Under the pieces are notes generated by a model that saw only the letters and a program-made list of their open reading frames with translations, had not been told where the DNA came from and ran no database searches. The position numbers were made by a program, and so were the translations under genes. Of a stretch of DNA of 6,224 nucleotides, positions 1 to 5,142 are shown one piece after another (the stretch's first letter is position 1; each line of letters starts with the position of its first letter). Source of the stretch: an archaeon (GTDB taxonomy: Archaea > Asgardarchaeota > Hermodarchaeia > Hermodarchaeales > Hermodarchaeaceae); the NCBI GenBank assembly GCA_016550425.1, contig JABXGS010000249.1:1-6224 (forward strand), in the 5' to 3' direction.

Positions 1-576
1 GATTTATGTGATGGACTCGGTGCCTGTTTAGGTCACTGCCCTGAAGGTGCACTCACAATTATCCACCGAGAAGCGCCCGAGTTTGATGAAGAGGCTGTAG
101 AAGAACATTTGGGAAAAACTGGTGCACCTGAATGCCTCTCCTGTGATGTGAAAGTTGACGGTTCTAGTGTGGAAACACCGTACCAGATTAGTGGCGAGGT
201 GGTTCCGATAGGGCAACGGCAGTGGCCAATTGCCTTACAGCTGGTTTCAATAAATGCCCCCTTTTTCAAGAATGCAGATCTGTTAGTGGTTGCAGATTGT
301 GTACCATTTTCGTATCCACAATTTCAACAGGAGTTTCTACAGGATAGAGTGTTGGTATATGGATGTCCGAAATTCGATAATGCCCAATTCTATGTGGACA
401 AACTCACAGAAATTTTCCGTACAAACTCAATAAAGAGCATCGCAATGCTGAAAATGGAAGTTCCCTGTTGTTCAGGGTTGCAACGCATCGTCGAAAGTGC
501 TGTGAGTCAATCGGGAAAGAATATCCCAGTTGAAAATATCACAATTGCACTGCAAGGCAACAAAAAGTCTCCGTAG
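1..576 (+). CDS. 4Fe-4S ferredoxin-type protein with cysteine-rich C-terminal domain (5' end outside window)
   Basis: The frame is open from base 1 to the TAG at 574-576, so 191 C-terminal residues are visible and the start lies upstream. Residues 3-14 of the fragment, CDGLGACLGHCP, match the second cluster motif of a ferredoxin domain (C3, C9, C13, then Pro); the first cluster motif would be off-window. After a variable stretch with a CLSC motif comes a domain with conserved-looking pieces: NAPFFKNADLL, ADCVPF, GCPKFD and MEVPCCSGL. This layout is familiar from a widespread but poorly characterised family of anaerobe iron-sulfur proteins, often annotated only as 4Fe-4S ferredoxin. The extra cysteines could bind another cluster or take part in redox chemistry; that is inference. 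It is most likely cytoplasmic, since no membrane segment is seen. The gene converges on the peroxiredoxin gene with a 7-base gap. Electron carriage is likely, but the partner is unknown. Confidence 0.85.
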   Translation, partial: DLCDGLGACLGHCPEGALTIIHREAPEFDEEAVEEHLGKTGAPECLSCDVKVDGSSVETPYQISGEVVPIGQRQWPIALQLVSINAPFFKNADLLVVADCVPFSYPQFQQEFLQDRVLVYGCPKFDNAQFYVDKLTEIFRTNSIKSIAMLKMEVPCCSGLQRIVESAVSQSGKNIPVENITIALQGNKKSP

Positions 577-583
577 AGAGATA

Positions 584-1081
584 TTAGCTCGTAGATTGGG
601 TCCGTCCGATATCATCGATGGCGTGCTGGATTTCCGCATACGGAGGTTCGATGGCCGGATTGTCGGTGATCCACTTCCAACGAATGAACCCTTCCGGGCT
701 AATCACAAACACCGCCCGCTTCGCTGCTTTATAGTCCTTCAGTTCGCCTAAGCCCTCTTGAACAACATCATAGGCTTTGATGACAATCCGGTTGTAATCG
801 CTAAGGATTGGAAACATGAGGCGATTTTGTTCAGCGAAGGCTTTGTTCGTGAAAGGGTCATTCACACTTATAGCAAGCACTTGAGCGTTAACAGATTCGA
901 AATTAGCGAGCGTATCACGAAAATGGCACAACTCCCTGGTGCATACAGCAGTAAATGCACCTGGGAAGAAGGCAAGGACAACGATTTGCCCTTTGAATTC
1001 TTTTAGGGTGCGAAGTTTGAGTTCAGTGTCATAGAGTTTGATTGGTGGCGCTGATTGACCGATTTGTAATCGTGAAGACAA
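584..1081 (-). CDS. Peroxiredoxin (BCP/PrxQ or AhpE-like thiol peroxidase)
   Basis: This 165-residue protein has the thioredoxin fold typical of peroxiredoxins, which reduce hydrogen peroxide and organic hydroperoxides using an active-site cysteine. The active-site motif PGAFTAVC places the peroxidatic cysteine at C47, with P40 and T44 in their usual places. R122, in the KRAVFVISPEG strand, is the expected catalytic arginine. C52 lies five residues after C47, the spacing of the resolving cysteine in BCP/PrxQ proteins, so an atypical two-cysteine mechanism is likely. The C-terminal RWKWITDNP segment also resembles AhpE-type enzymes, so the subfamily is left open. The start is a TTG: upstream in frame there is no ATG, and GTGAGG lies 8 bases before the TTG. 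The stop is TAA. It lies 69 bases behind the FeoC-like gene on the same strand and may be co-transcribed with it. The reductant (thioredoxin or other) is not encoded here. Confidence 0.93.
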   Translation of the reverse strand: MSSRLQIGQSAPPIKLYDTELKLRTLKEFKGQIVVLAFFPGAFTAVCTRELCHFRDTLANFESVNAQVLAISVNDPFTNKAFAEQNRLMFPILSDYNRIVIKAYDVVQEGLGELKDYKAAKRAVFVISPEGFIRWKWITDNPAIEPPYAEIQHAIDDIGRTQSTS

Positions 1082-1110
1082 GATAGATTCCTCACATCGA
1101 TTAATGAATG

Positions 1111-1123
1111 TGTTTTATGAAAA
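1111..1123 (-). promoter_or_regulatory. Possible TATA-like promoter element for the peroxiredoxin gene
   Basis: On the minus strand this reads TGTTTTATGAAAA reversed, that is TTTTCATAAAACA, preceded by a purine-rich GGCAAAGG. It sits about 30-40 bases before the TTG start. If it is an archaeal TATA box, transcription would begin some 25 bases further on and leave a short leader containing the GTGAGG ribosome binding site. This is pattern matching only, and a bacterial promoter is not excluded. Confidence 0.3.
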
Positions 1124-1137
1124 GCCTTTGCCTAATG

Positions 1138-1161
1138 TGAGTAAATAGTGTCATTTACTCA
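1138..1161. repeat. Perfect 9-bp inverted repeat, candidate operator
   Basis: TGAGTAAAT and ATTTACTCA flank the 6-base spacer AGTGTC. The right arm overlaps the last codons and stop of the FeoC-like gene; the left arm lies in the gap before the peroxiredoxin gene, about 57 bases upstream of its TTG. No T-run follows on either strand, so it does not look like an intrinsic terminator. Its place just before the peroxiredoxin promoter region fits a regulator-binding site or an mRNA processing hairpin; the binding protein is unknown. Confidence 0.5.
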
Positions 1162-1450
1162 TTTGGGTGCGGAGCTCTCGGTGATACCGCATACCTGCAG
1201 AGGTTAGACGGTAAGCAGAGAAAGTTGTGTTTGGACCAACTGAATGGATGCGGCTACTAGGACAAGCGAAGCGGGAGCTGCAGCTCAGGCAATCTTTACC
1301 ATGTTTGGTGATAACGGTAACATAACCTAGTTGAATAAGTGGAGATAACATGGAATGGAGTTCGTCTTGAGAAAGGTTAAGGCTAGACGCTAGTTGATAT
1401 TCATCTATGACTCCAGCTTGTCGAATTACTTCCAACGTCTTCAATTCCAT
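1151..1450 (-). CDS. FeoC-like winged-helix regulator with a CxxCx5C motif
   Basis: The product is 99 residues. Residues 1-48 look like a winged helix-turn-helix: MELKTLEVIRQAG, then VIDEYQLASSLNLSQDELHSML as the HTH, then a LGYVTVI wing strand. It continues with a cysteine cluster at C54, C57 and C63 (CLSC, five residues, then CP) and ends with a YRLTSAGMRYH helix typical of small winged-helix regulators. FeoC proteins of ferrous-iron uptake systems have a similar N-terminal HTH followed by a cysteine cluster that can bind an oxygen-sensitive Fe-S centre. No feoA or feoB is present, so the match is to fold and layout, not to role. I chose ATG 1450 over GTG 1462 because AGGTGA lies 8 bases before the ATG and overlaps the GTG. 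It is followed on the same strand by the peroxiredoxin gene, which suggests redox or iron sensing; this is inference. Confidence 0.7.
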   Translation of the reverse strand: MELKTLEVIRQAGVIDEYQLASSLNLSQDELHSMLSPLIQLGYVTVITKHGKDCLSCSSRFACPSSRIHSVGPNTTFSAYRLTSAGMRYHRELRTQMSK

Positions 1451-1467
1451 GATTATTTTCACCTTGA

Positions 1468-1499
1468 GCGAGTGTAATTCAATATGCTAGACAACTCGC
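1468..1499. repeat. Short inverted repeat in the divergent regulator/pncB promoter region
   Basis: GCGAGT at 1468-1473 and ACTCGC at 1494-1499 are reverse complements, with an additional GT/ACA near-match inside the arms. The repeat lies between the start of the FeoC-like gene (minus) and the pncB promoter region (plus), where an operator controlling one or both would sit. Six-base arms this far apart can arise by chance. Confidence 0.25.
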
Positions 1500-1500
1500 G

Positions 1501-1530
1501 TTGAAAACCCTTCCTAAAGCCTTATAGTAT
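1501..1530 (+). promoter_or_regulatory. Candidate promoter of pncB
   Basis: TTGAAA at 1501-1506 and TATAGT at 1523-1528 are separated by 16 bases, each one mismatch from the bacterial sigma-70 consensus. The same CTTATAGTAT stretch, with CCTAAAG before it, could instead serve as an archaeal BRE/TATA pair about 45 bases before the ATG at 1570. Either reading predicts a start of transcription near 1535-1553 and a short leader that contains GGAGGT. Confidence 0.4.
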
Positions 1531-1569
1531 TCCAATCCTGCTTTAAGTGAGAACTTGGAGGTCAATGGT

Positions 1570-2958
1570 ATGCCAGCACCTAAACTTGGACTCGCGAACC
1601 CCAATGAACTAGCCCTCTTCCTAGATTATTACGAACTCACTAGCACCAAAACAGATTTTGATCATCAAAACGATGCCATAGTAACCCAAGAATATTTTGT
1701 GCGATCCCTGCCTTTTGGAAGTTATTTGATTAGCGCGGGATTAGAGCAGGTCATCGCTTACATCTTAAAGCTGCGATTCGAAGAGAAGGACCTGGGATGG
1801 TTAGAAGCAACTTCAGGACCCGACTTTCGCAACGGTTTCTTAGATTTTCTTATGAATTTCAAATTCAGTGGAGACATTTATGCAGTTCCAGAAGGAACCA
1901 TCGTGTTTCCTAATGAACCAATTATCAATGTAACAGGCCCCACCATTGAAGTCCAACTCATCGAAACATACCTGTTGAATGTCATGAATTTCCAGTCGCT
2001 TGTCGCGACAAAGACAGCACGAATGGTGGATGTCGCTGGGGAACGTACGATAGTGGATTTTGGTGCTCGTCGTGCCCACGGTCGTGATGCAGCAGTATTG
2101 GCAGCACGAGCCGCTTTTCTTGCAGGAGCAACGGGCACATCCCTAGTGTTAGCTGGTAAGATATGGGATATCCCTTACATCGGAACTATGCCTCATGCTT
2201 TTATTCAGAACCGTCCCAACGAGTTGCAAGCCTTTCGTGAATATTCGGCTTCCTTTCCCTATAATACAATCCTATTAGTCGACACCTATGATACACTCGA
2301 GGGAGTTCGGAATGCCATTATTATTGGGAAAGAATTGCACGAACAAGGATATCGTCTCACCGGTATTCGTTTAGATAGTGGTGATCTCGCCAATCTCAGC
2401 ATTCAAGCCCGGCAACTCTTAGATGAAGCTGGTTTAACAACCGCAAAAATCTTTGTGAGTAGTGATCTCGATGAATACCGAATCGAAGAACTAATTCGTG
2501 CAGATGCCCCCATCGATGGATTTGGTGTAGGAACCAGACTCGTTACTGGCGCAAACTTCAACCCGATTACACGTGAAGGAGGAGTCTCCGCCCTTCCTGG
2601 AGTGTATAAACTCGTTGAACGCACCGGAAAAGACGGGCAAGCCATTCCAAAAACCAAACTAAGTCCTGACAAAGTGCTACTACCCTATCGTAAACAAATC
2701 CATCGTCAATTCGATGAAAACGGATTATTCCATCGTGACACAATCTCTCGATGGGAAGAAGAAATTCCCGATTCTAAGCCCCTCTTAATTCCGATTATCC
2801 AAAACGGGACTCTCACCTATAACTTTCCAATGCTTGAAGAAAGCAGACAGTATTGTAAAATCCAACTTAGCTTATTATCCAAACCCTATCGGTTGCTCAG
2901 TGAAGCACCGATTTTTCCTGTCAAATTAAGCCCAGAGCTTGAGAAGGTCACAAGCTAG
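1570..2958 (+). CDS. pncB: Nicotinate phosphoribosyltransferase
   Basis: This 462-residue cytoplasmic enzyme condenses nicotinic acid with phosphoribosyl pyrophosphate, with ATP hydrolysis, to give nicotinate mononucleotide in the Preiss-Handler route to NAD. Family motifs are intact: FGARRAHGRDAA from residue 164, GTMPHA at 205-210 with H209 at the place of the autophosphorylated histidine, LLVDTYDTLEG from 235, IRLDSGDLA at 266-274, VSSDLDEY at 296-303 and FGVGTRLVT at 318-326. The length is within the usual range of the family. An in-frame TTG at 1555 would add five residues, but GGAGGT at 1557-1562 overlaps that TTG region and sits 7 bases before ATG 1570, so ATG 1570 is the start. The gene converges with a nicotinamidase-like gene, 37 bases apart, which would supply its substrate. 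No frameshift or missing motif is seen. Confidence 0.96.
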   Translation: MPAPKLGLANPNELALFLDYYELTSTKTDFDHQNDAIVTQEYFVRSLPFGSYLISAGLEQVIAYILKLRFEEKDLGWLEATSGPDFRNGFLDFLMNFKFSGDIYAVPEGTIVFPNEPIINVTGPTIEVQLIETYLLNVMNFQSLVATKTARMVDVAGERTIVDFGARRAHGRDAAVLAARAAFLAGATGTSLVLAGKIWDIPYIGTMPHAFIQNRPNELQAFREYSASFPYNTILLVDTYDTLEGVRNAIIIGKELHEQGYRLTGIRLDSGDLANLSIQARQLLDEAGLTTAKIFVSSDLDEYRIEELIRADAPIDGFGVGTRLVTGANFNPITREGGVSALPGVYKLVERTGKDGQAIPKTKLSPDKVLLPYRKQIHRQFDENGLFHRDTISRWEEEIPDSKPLLIPIIQNGTLTYNFPMLEESRQYCKIQLSLLSKPYRLLSEAPIFPVKLSPELEKVTS

Positions 2959-2995
2959 AGTATATAGTAGTGATCTAAACCCAAGACATGTATTC

Positions 2996-3535
2996 CTATT
3001 TCTTCAGACCGTTCAGGATTGATTTCGCATCAGTGATATTAGCGCCATAATATTCCTTCAAATAGGCAAGTCCCGATTCATGGTCCTCTGCAGTAAAGGA
3101 ATCGACACCATCTTCTGGCACTAGGATTTTATACCCGCGGAAAAAAGCGTCAGCAGCTGTATGTCGAACACAAAGGTGGGTATGGAGTCCGGTGAGAACC
3201 ACGGTATCGACTTTCCGACTTCGAAGGATGGAATCTAATGGTGTTTCATAGAAGCTGCTATACACGTGTTTCCCAATGACAATATCCTCATCAGTGGGTG
3301 TCAGTTCGGGGATGACTTCGGCACCTTTAGTGCCTTCAATGGCGTGAGCACCCCAACGATCCATTTCAAAATCGGTGTCAAGGTGACTATCATTCGCAAA
3401 AATTACTGGGAGTTTGTTTTTATGAAACCCATCCATGAGTTCCCGAATGTGAGGAATAATGCGCTGGGCTCGGTCACATTTGAGAGAGCCCGTGACGAAA
3501 TCATTTAGCATATCAACGACGATTAGTGCCTTCAT
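2996..3535 (-). CDS. pncA: Nicotinamidase-type cysteine hydrolase (isochorismatase superfamily)
   Basis: Using ATG 3535 the protein has 179 residues. Counting from the TTG three codons upstream (3544), the catalytic triad is D11 (VVDMLNDF), K92 (IGKHVYSSF) and C125 (HLCVRHTAADA). D52 and H54 (NDSH) with H67 (WGAHAIEG) form the expected metal site. This combination of D-K-C triad plus D/H/H metal ligands is that of nicotinamidase, which deaminates nicotinamide to nicotinic acid. The GLHTHLCV loop differs from the common ATDYCV form, so related hydrolase substrates remain possible. I prefer ATG 3535 because MKALIVVDM is a usual family start; neither candidate has a strong ribosome binding site. 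It faces pncB, which uses nicotinic acid, and this supports the nicotinamidase call. It is transcribed divergently from the ferritin gene. Confidence 0.82.
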   Translation of the reverse strand: MKALIVVDMLNDFVTGSLKCDRAQRIIPHIRELMDGFHKNKLPVIFANDSHLDTDFEMDRWGAHAIEGTKGAEVIPELTPTDEDIVIGKHVYSSFYETPLDSILRSRKVDTVVLTGLHTHLCVRHTAADAFFRGYKILVPEDGVDSFTAEDHESGLAYLKEYYGANITDAKSILNGLKK

Positions 3536-3564
3536 TGTACTCAACAGTGTAAAGATTCTATCTC

Positions 3565-3574
3565 GTTAAAAGAG
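3565..3574 (-). promoter_or_regulatory. Possible TATA-like element for the nicotinamidase gene
   Basis: On the minus strand the stretch reads CTCTTTTAAC, roughly 30-35 bases before ATG 3535. As an archaeal TATA box it would give a nearly leaderless message, which would fit the weak ribosome binding site. The call rests on composition and distance alone. Confidence 0.25.
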
Positions 3575-3607
3575 TATTGAACTGGCGAAGAGCAGAACGA
3601 CACATTA

Positions 3608-3626
3608 TTCTTAACTATGTTAAGAA
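3608..3626. promoter_or_regulatory. Perfect 19-base palindrome, candidate metalloregulator operator
   Basis: TTCTTAAC, spacer TAT, GTTAAGAA: both 8-base arms match exactly. It lies in the 159-base divergent region between the nicotinamidase start and the ferritin start, ending 9 bases before a TATA-like AAATATAAAG. The size and symmetry are those of sites bound by dimeric regulators such as the DtxR/IdeR/MntR or Fur families, which often control ferritin genes. The sequence is not a textbook match to either consensus, so the regulator is unknown. Confidence 0.6.
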
Positions 3627-3635
3627 GTTCACTAC

Positions 3636-3645
3636 AAATATAAAG
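3636..3645 (+). promoter_or_regulatory. TATA-like promoter element of the ferritin gene
   Basis: AAATATAAAG is the clearest TATA-like box in the window and stands about 55 bases before the ferritin ATG. An archaeal start of transcription would fall near 3666 and leave a leader of about 29 bases. TATAAA could also be a bacterial -10 element, with the palindrome then covering the -35 region. In either case the neighbouring palindrome is placed to affect transcription. Confidence 0.45.
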
Positions 3646-3694
3646 AGGAACTTGCTACGCTTCCAACAACTCTTATGTATGGAAGTGTTGATGC

Positions 3695-4189
3695 ATGGAA
3701 ATTAGCAAAGAACTTCAAGATGCAATAAACGATCAAATAAATTTCGAACTCTATTCTGCTTACATCTATCTTTCTATGGCAGCCTATTTTGAATCCGTTA
3801 ACCTGAATGGCATGGCACATTGGATGAAACACCAAGCTGGTGAAGAATACGAACACGCCATGCGATTTTGGACCCATATCTCTGATCGTGGAGGTCGAGT
3901 CACTCTTGCTGAGATTAAAGGACCTGCCACTGACTGGGATTCACCTCTAGCTGCTTGGGAAAACGCCTATGAACATGAAAAAATTGTTACTGAGCGAATC
4001 TTCAAAATCGGAAAACTAGCCGAAAAGATGGGAGATAAATCAGCAATCCCCATGCTCAACTGGTTCTATGAAGAACAGGTTGAAGAAGAGGAACAGACCC
4101 AAAACGTCGCCATTTTACTCAAAGAGATAGGAGATTCAAAAGGCGCACTATTCATGCTCGATAACCGCTTGGGTCAGCGAGGCAAGTAA
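3695..4189 (+). CDS. ftnA: Non-haem ferritin (FtnA type)
   Basis: The 164-residue product is a four-helix-bundle ferritin expected to form a 24-subunit shell that oxidises ferrous iron and stores it as a mineral core. The ferroxidase ligands can be placed by comparison with E. coli FtnA: E18 and Y25 in the first helix, E51 and H54 in GEEYEH, E95 in EHEKIV, and Q128 and E131 in YEEQVEEEE. The length is close to the usual 160-170 residues. ATG 3695 is the first possible start, because an in-frame TGA lies at 3689-3691; GGAAGTG 7 bases upstream is an imperfect ribosome binding site. A palindrome and a TATA-like box precede it. A desulforedoxin and a DPSL gene follow on the same strand, so the three make an iron/oxygen group. 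No haem-binding methionine typical of bacterioferritin was identified. Confidence 0.96.
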   Translation: MEISKELQDAINDQINFELYSAYIYLSMAAYFESVNLNGMAHWMKHQAGEEYEHAMRFWTHISDRGGRVTLAEIKGPATDWDSPLAAWENAYEHEKIVTERIFKIGKLAEKMGDKSAIPMLNWFYEEQVEEEEQTQNVAILLKEIGDSKGALFMLDNRLGQRGK

Positions 4190-4230
4190 GCAGGTTTGCC
4201 ATAAGTTTTAGTTTCTCTAGAAAATACCTT

Positions 4231-4280
4231 GCAGGTGGGTGATATCTTCTATCCATCTGCATTTCATTTTTCTTACCTTT
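4231..4280 (+). terminator. Hairpin with T-rich tail after the ferritin gene
   Basis: GCAGGTG at 4231-4237 pairs with CATCTGC at 4254-4260 (one G-T wobble), and GATA at 4241-4244 can pair with TATC at 4250-4253, leaving a short loop and a bulge. The T-rich ATTTCATTTTTCTTACCTTT follows at 4261-4280. This could end ferritin transcription 40 bases after its stop; the tail is interrupted by C and A, so it is weaker than the terminator at 5095-5142. Confidence 0.45.
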
Positions 4281-4297
4281 ACTAAGCATTTCGAGTG

Positions 4298-4307
4298 TTT
4301 CTAGAAA
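4298..4307. promoter_or_regulatory. Short palindrome in the ferritin/desulforedoxin gap
   Basis: TTTCTAGAAA is a perfect 10-base palindrome about 63 bases before the desulforedoxin start; a near copy, TTTCTCTAGAAAA, lies at 4212-4224 on the other side of the hairpin. The rest of the 180-base gap at 4190-4369 holds the hairpin and A/T-rich sequence, with no further gene that I can support. An operator is possible; a chance A/T-rich palindrome is also plausible. Confidence 0.2.
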
Positions 4308-4369
4308 AAAATATGAATAAGGGCACTAAAGATTCATTTGGTTTTCACAATTGGAATGGTGGATTCTTT

Positions 4370-4501
4370 ATGGCCAGAGTTCAAAACATAGGCGAAAAGT
4401 ATAGATGTGAGTGGTGTGGGAATGAAATCGAAGTCACAGCAGCCGGTGGTGGAGAGCTTCGATGTTGTGGATATCCCATGAAACGATTAGGACGATACTA
4501 G
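4370..4501 (+). CDS. Stand-alone desulforedoxin-type protein (rubredoxin-like, Fe(SCys)4)
   Basis: The 43-residue product has cysteines at 13, 16, 32 and 33 in the pattern CEWC ... GGGELRCCG, the adjacent-cysteine signature of desulforedoxin and of the N-terminal domain of desulfoferrodoxin (two-iron superoxide reductase). The four cysteines should bind one iron. Desulforedoxin of Desulfovibrio gigas is about the same size and forms a dimer. The superoxide reductase domain is absent: a TAG stop follows GRY. I chose ATG 4370 because GGTGGA lies 6 bases before it and the N-terminus then aligns with the family; in-frame GTG 4295 and ATG 4313 would add 25 or 19 residues with no family similarity. 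It is probably a cytoplasmic electron carrier, perhaps to or from the neighbouring ferritin, DPSL or a superoxide reductase elsewhere; the partner is inferred. Confidence 0.88.
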   Translation: MARVQNIGEKYRCEWCGNEIEVTAAGGGELRCCGYPMKRLGRY

Positions 4502-4505
4502 CTAA

Positions 4506-4512
4506 TTATAAG
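4506..4512 (+). promoter_or_regulatory. Possible TATA-like element for the DPSL gene
   Basis: TTATAAG stands just after the desulforedoxin stop and about 60 bases before the DPSL ATG. It might provide a separate start of transcription near 4535. Read-through from the desulforedoxin gene, 69 bases away, is equally possible. Confidence 0.25.
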
Positions 4513-4570
4513 TCACGCCACCTCATGCACTAATGCCAAATTCCCTTCTGAAGCGATAGGAGGTAATAAA

Positions 4571-5071
4571 ATGGGAACAAAAGGTCGTGAAATCGTCCAA
4601 TATGACCTCAAAGAATTAATCGAATTATTGAACAGAGCACTTGCAGATGAATGGTTTGCATACTATCAATATTGGATCGGTGCAAAAATCGTCGTTGGCC
4701 CTATGCGTGAAACTGTTATTAGCGAACTCGAAGAACATGCTAATGAGGAACTCGAACATGCAGGAATGCTTGTGGAACGCATTATTCAACTAGGTGGGAC
4801 GCCAATTCTAAGCCCCTCAGAGTGGCAGTCGAAGACCAATTGTGGATATGAAGCGCCTACAGATCCATTCGTTGTTCCGATTTTGAAACAGAACATCAAA
4901 GGCGAGCAGTGTGCAATAGAAACTTATACAAAAATTATTGACAAAATCAAAGGCAAAGACCCAATAACAACCCATATCATCTACAAAATCTTAGCTGATG
5001 AAGTTGAACACGAAGAAGACCTAGAAGCCGTTATGGAAGATATGGAAGCCGCGAAGAAATTCTTCAAATAA
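4571..5071 (+). CDS. DPSL / thioferritin (Dps-like ferritin-fold protein)
   Basis: The 166-residue product is a four-helix-bundle protein of the Dps-like (DPSL) branch of the ferritin superfamily. Known archaeal and bacterial members form 12-subunit shells, use peroxide to oxidise ferrous iron and protect DNA. Likely iron ligands are E27 (ALADEWFAYY), E60 and H63 (EELEH), E112 (GEQC), and E144 and H147 (ADEVEH). Two cysteines, C91 (TNCGY) and C114 (GEQCAIETYT), correspond to the cysteine pair that marks DPSL/thioferritins and lies near the iron site. The gene has the best ribosome binding site in the window: GGAGGT at 4559-4564, 6 bases before ATG. It follows the desulforedoxin gene by 69 bases and precedes a clear terminator. 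A simpler rubrerythrin-like or bacterioferritin-like label is possible, but there is no rubredoxin domain and the cysteine pair favours DPSL. Confidence 0.88.
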   Translation: MGTKGREIVQYDLKELIELLNRALADEWFAYYQYWIGAKIVVGPMRETVISELEEHANEELEHAGMLVERIIQLGGTPILSPSEWQSKTNCGYEAPTDPFVVPILKQNIKGEQCAIETYTKIIDKIKGKDPITTHIIYKILADEVEHEEDLEAVMEDMEAAKKFFK

Positions 5072-5094
5072 CTAAAGCCTATATTAGTTGTGTT

Positions 5095-5142
5095 TGCGAG
5101 CCAGTGGATTCTCTTCACTTGGTTCGCAGCTTTTTTCTTTTT
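5095..5142 (+). terminator. Intrinsic terminator of the DPSL gene
   Basis: TGCGAGCCAGTG at 5095-5106 pairs with CACTTGGTTCGCA at 5116-5128, a stem of about 12 bp with one G-T wobble and one bulged T, around the loop GATTCTCTT. GC and then TTTTTTCTTT follow at once, running to the stop codon of the convergent transporter gene. No T-run lies on the other side, so it serves the plus strand. It is of the classic hairpin and T-tract type. Confidence 0.85.

Noticed and set aside
758..1006. Open frame of 82 codons on the plus strand
   Set aside because: It lies wholly antisense to the peroxiredoxin, whose active-site motif is intact; the plus frame shows no recognisable domain.
1451..1462. GTG start for the FeoC-like protein
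   Set aside because: This GTG is part of the AGGTGA ribosome binding site for ATG 1450, and no second site lies before it.
1555..1569. TTG start for pncB five codons upstream
   Set aside because: The TTG runs into the GGAGGT ribosome binding site that serves ATG 1570, so it cannot be the initiation codon of that site.
1840..2672. Three antisense open frames within 1840-2672
   Set aside because: They are opposite to pncB, whose motifs are continuous, and their compositions are not protein-like.
3266..3508. Plus-strand open frame of 80 codons
   Set aside because: It is the antisense shadow of the nicotinamidase-type hydrolase, which keeps all its catalytic residues.
4295..4369. N-terminal extension of the desulforedoxin from GTG 4295 or ATG 4313
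   Set aside because: The extra residues resemble no part of the family, and GGTGGA sits at the right distance before ATG 4370.
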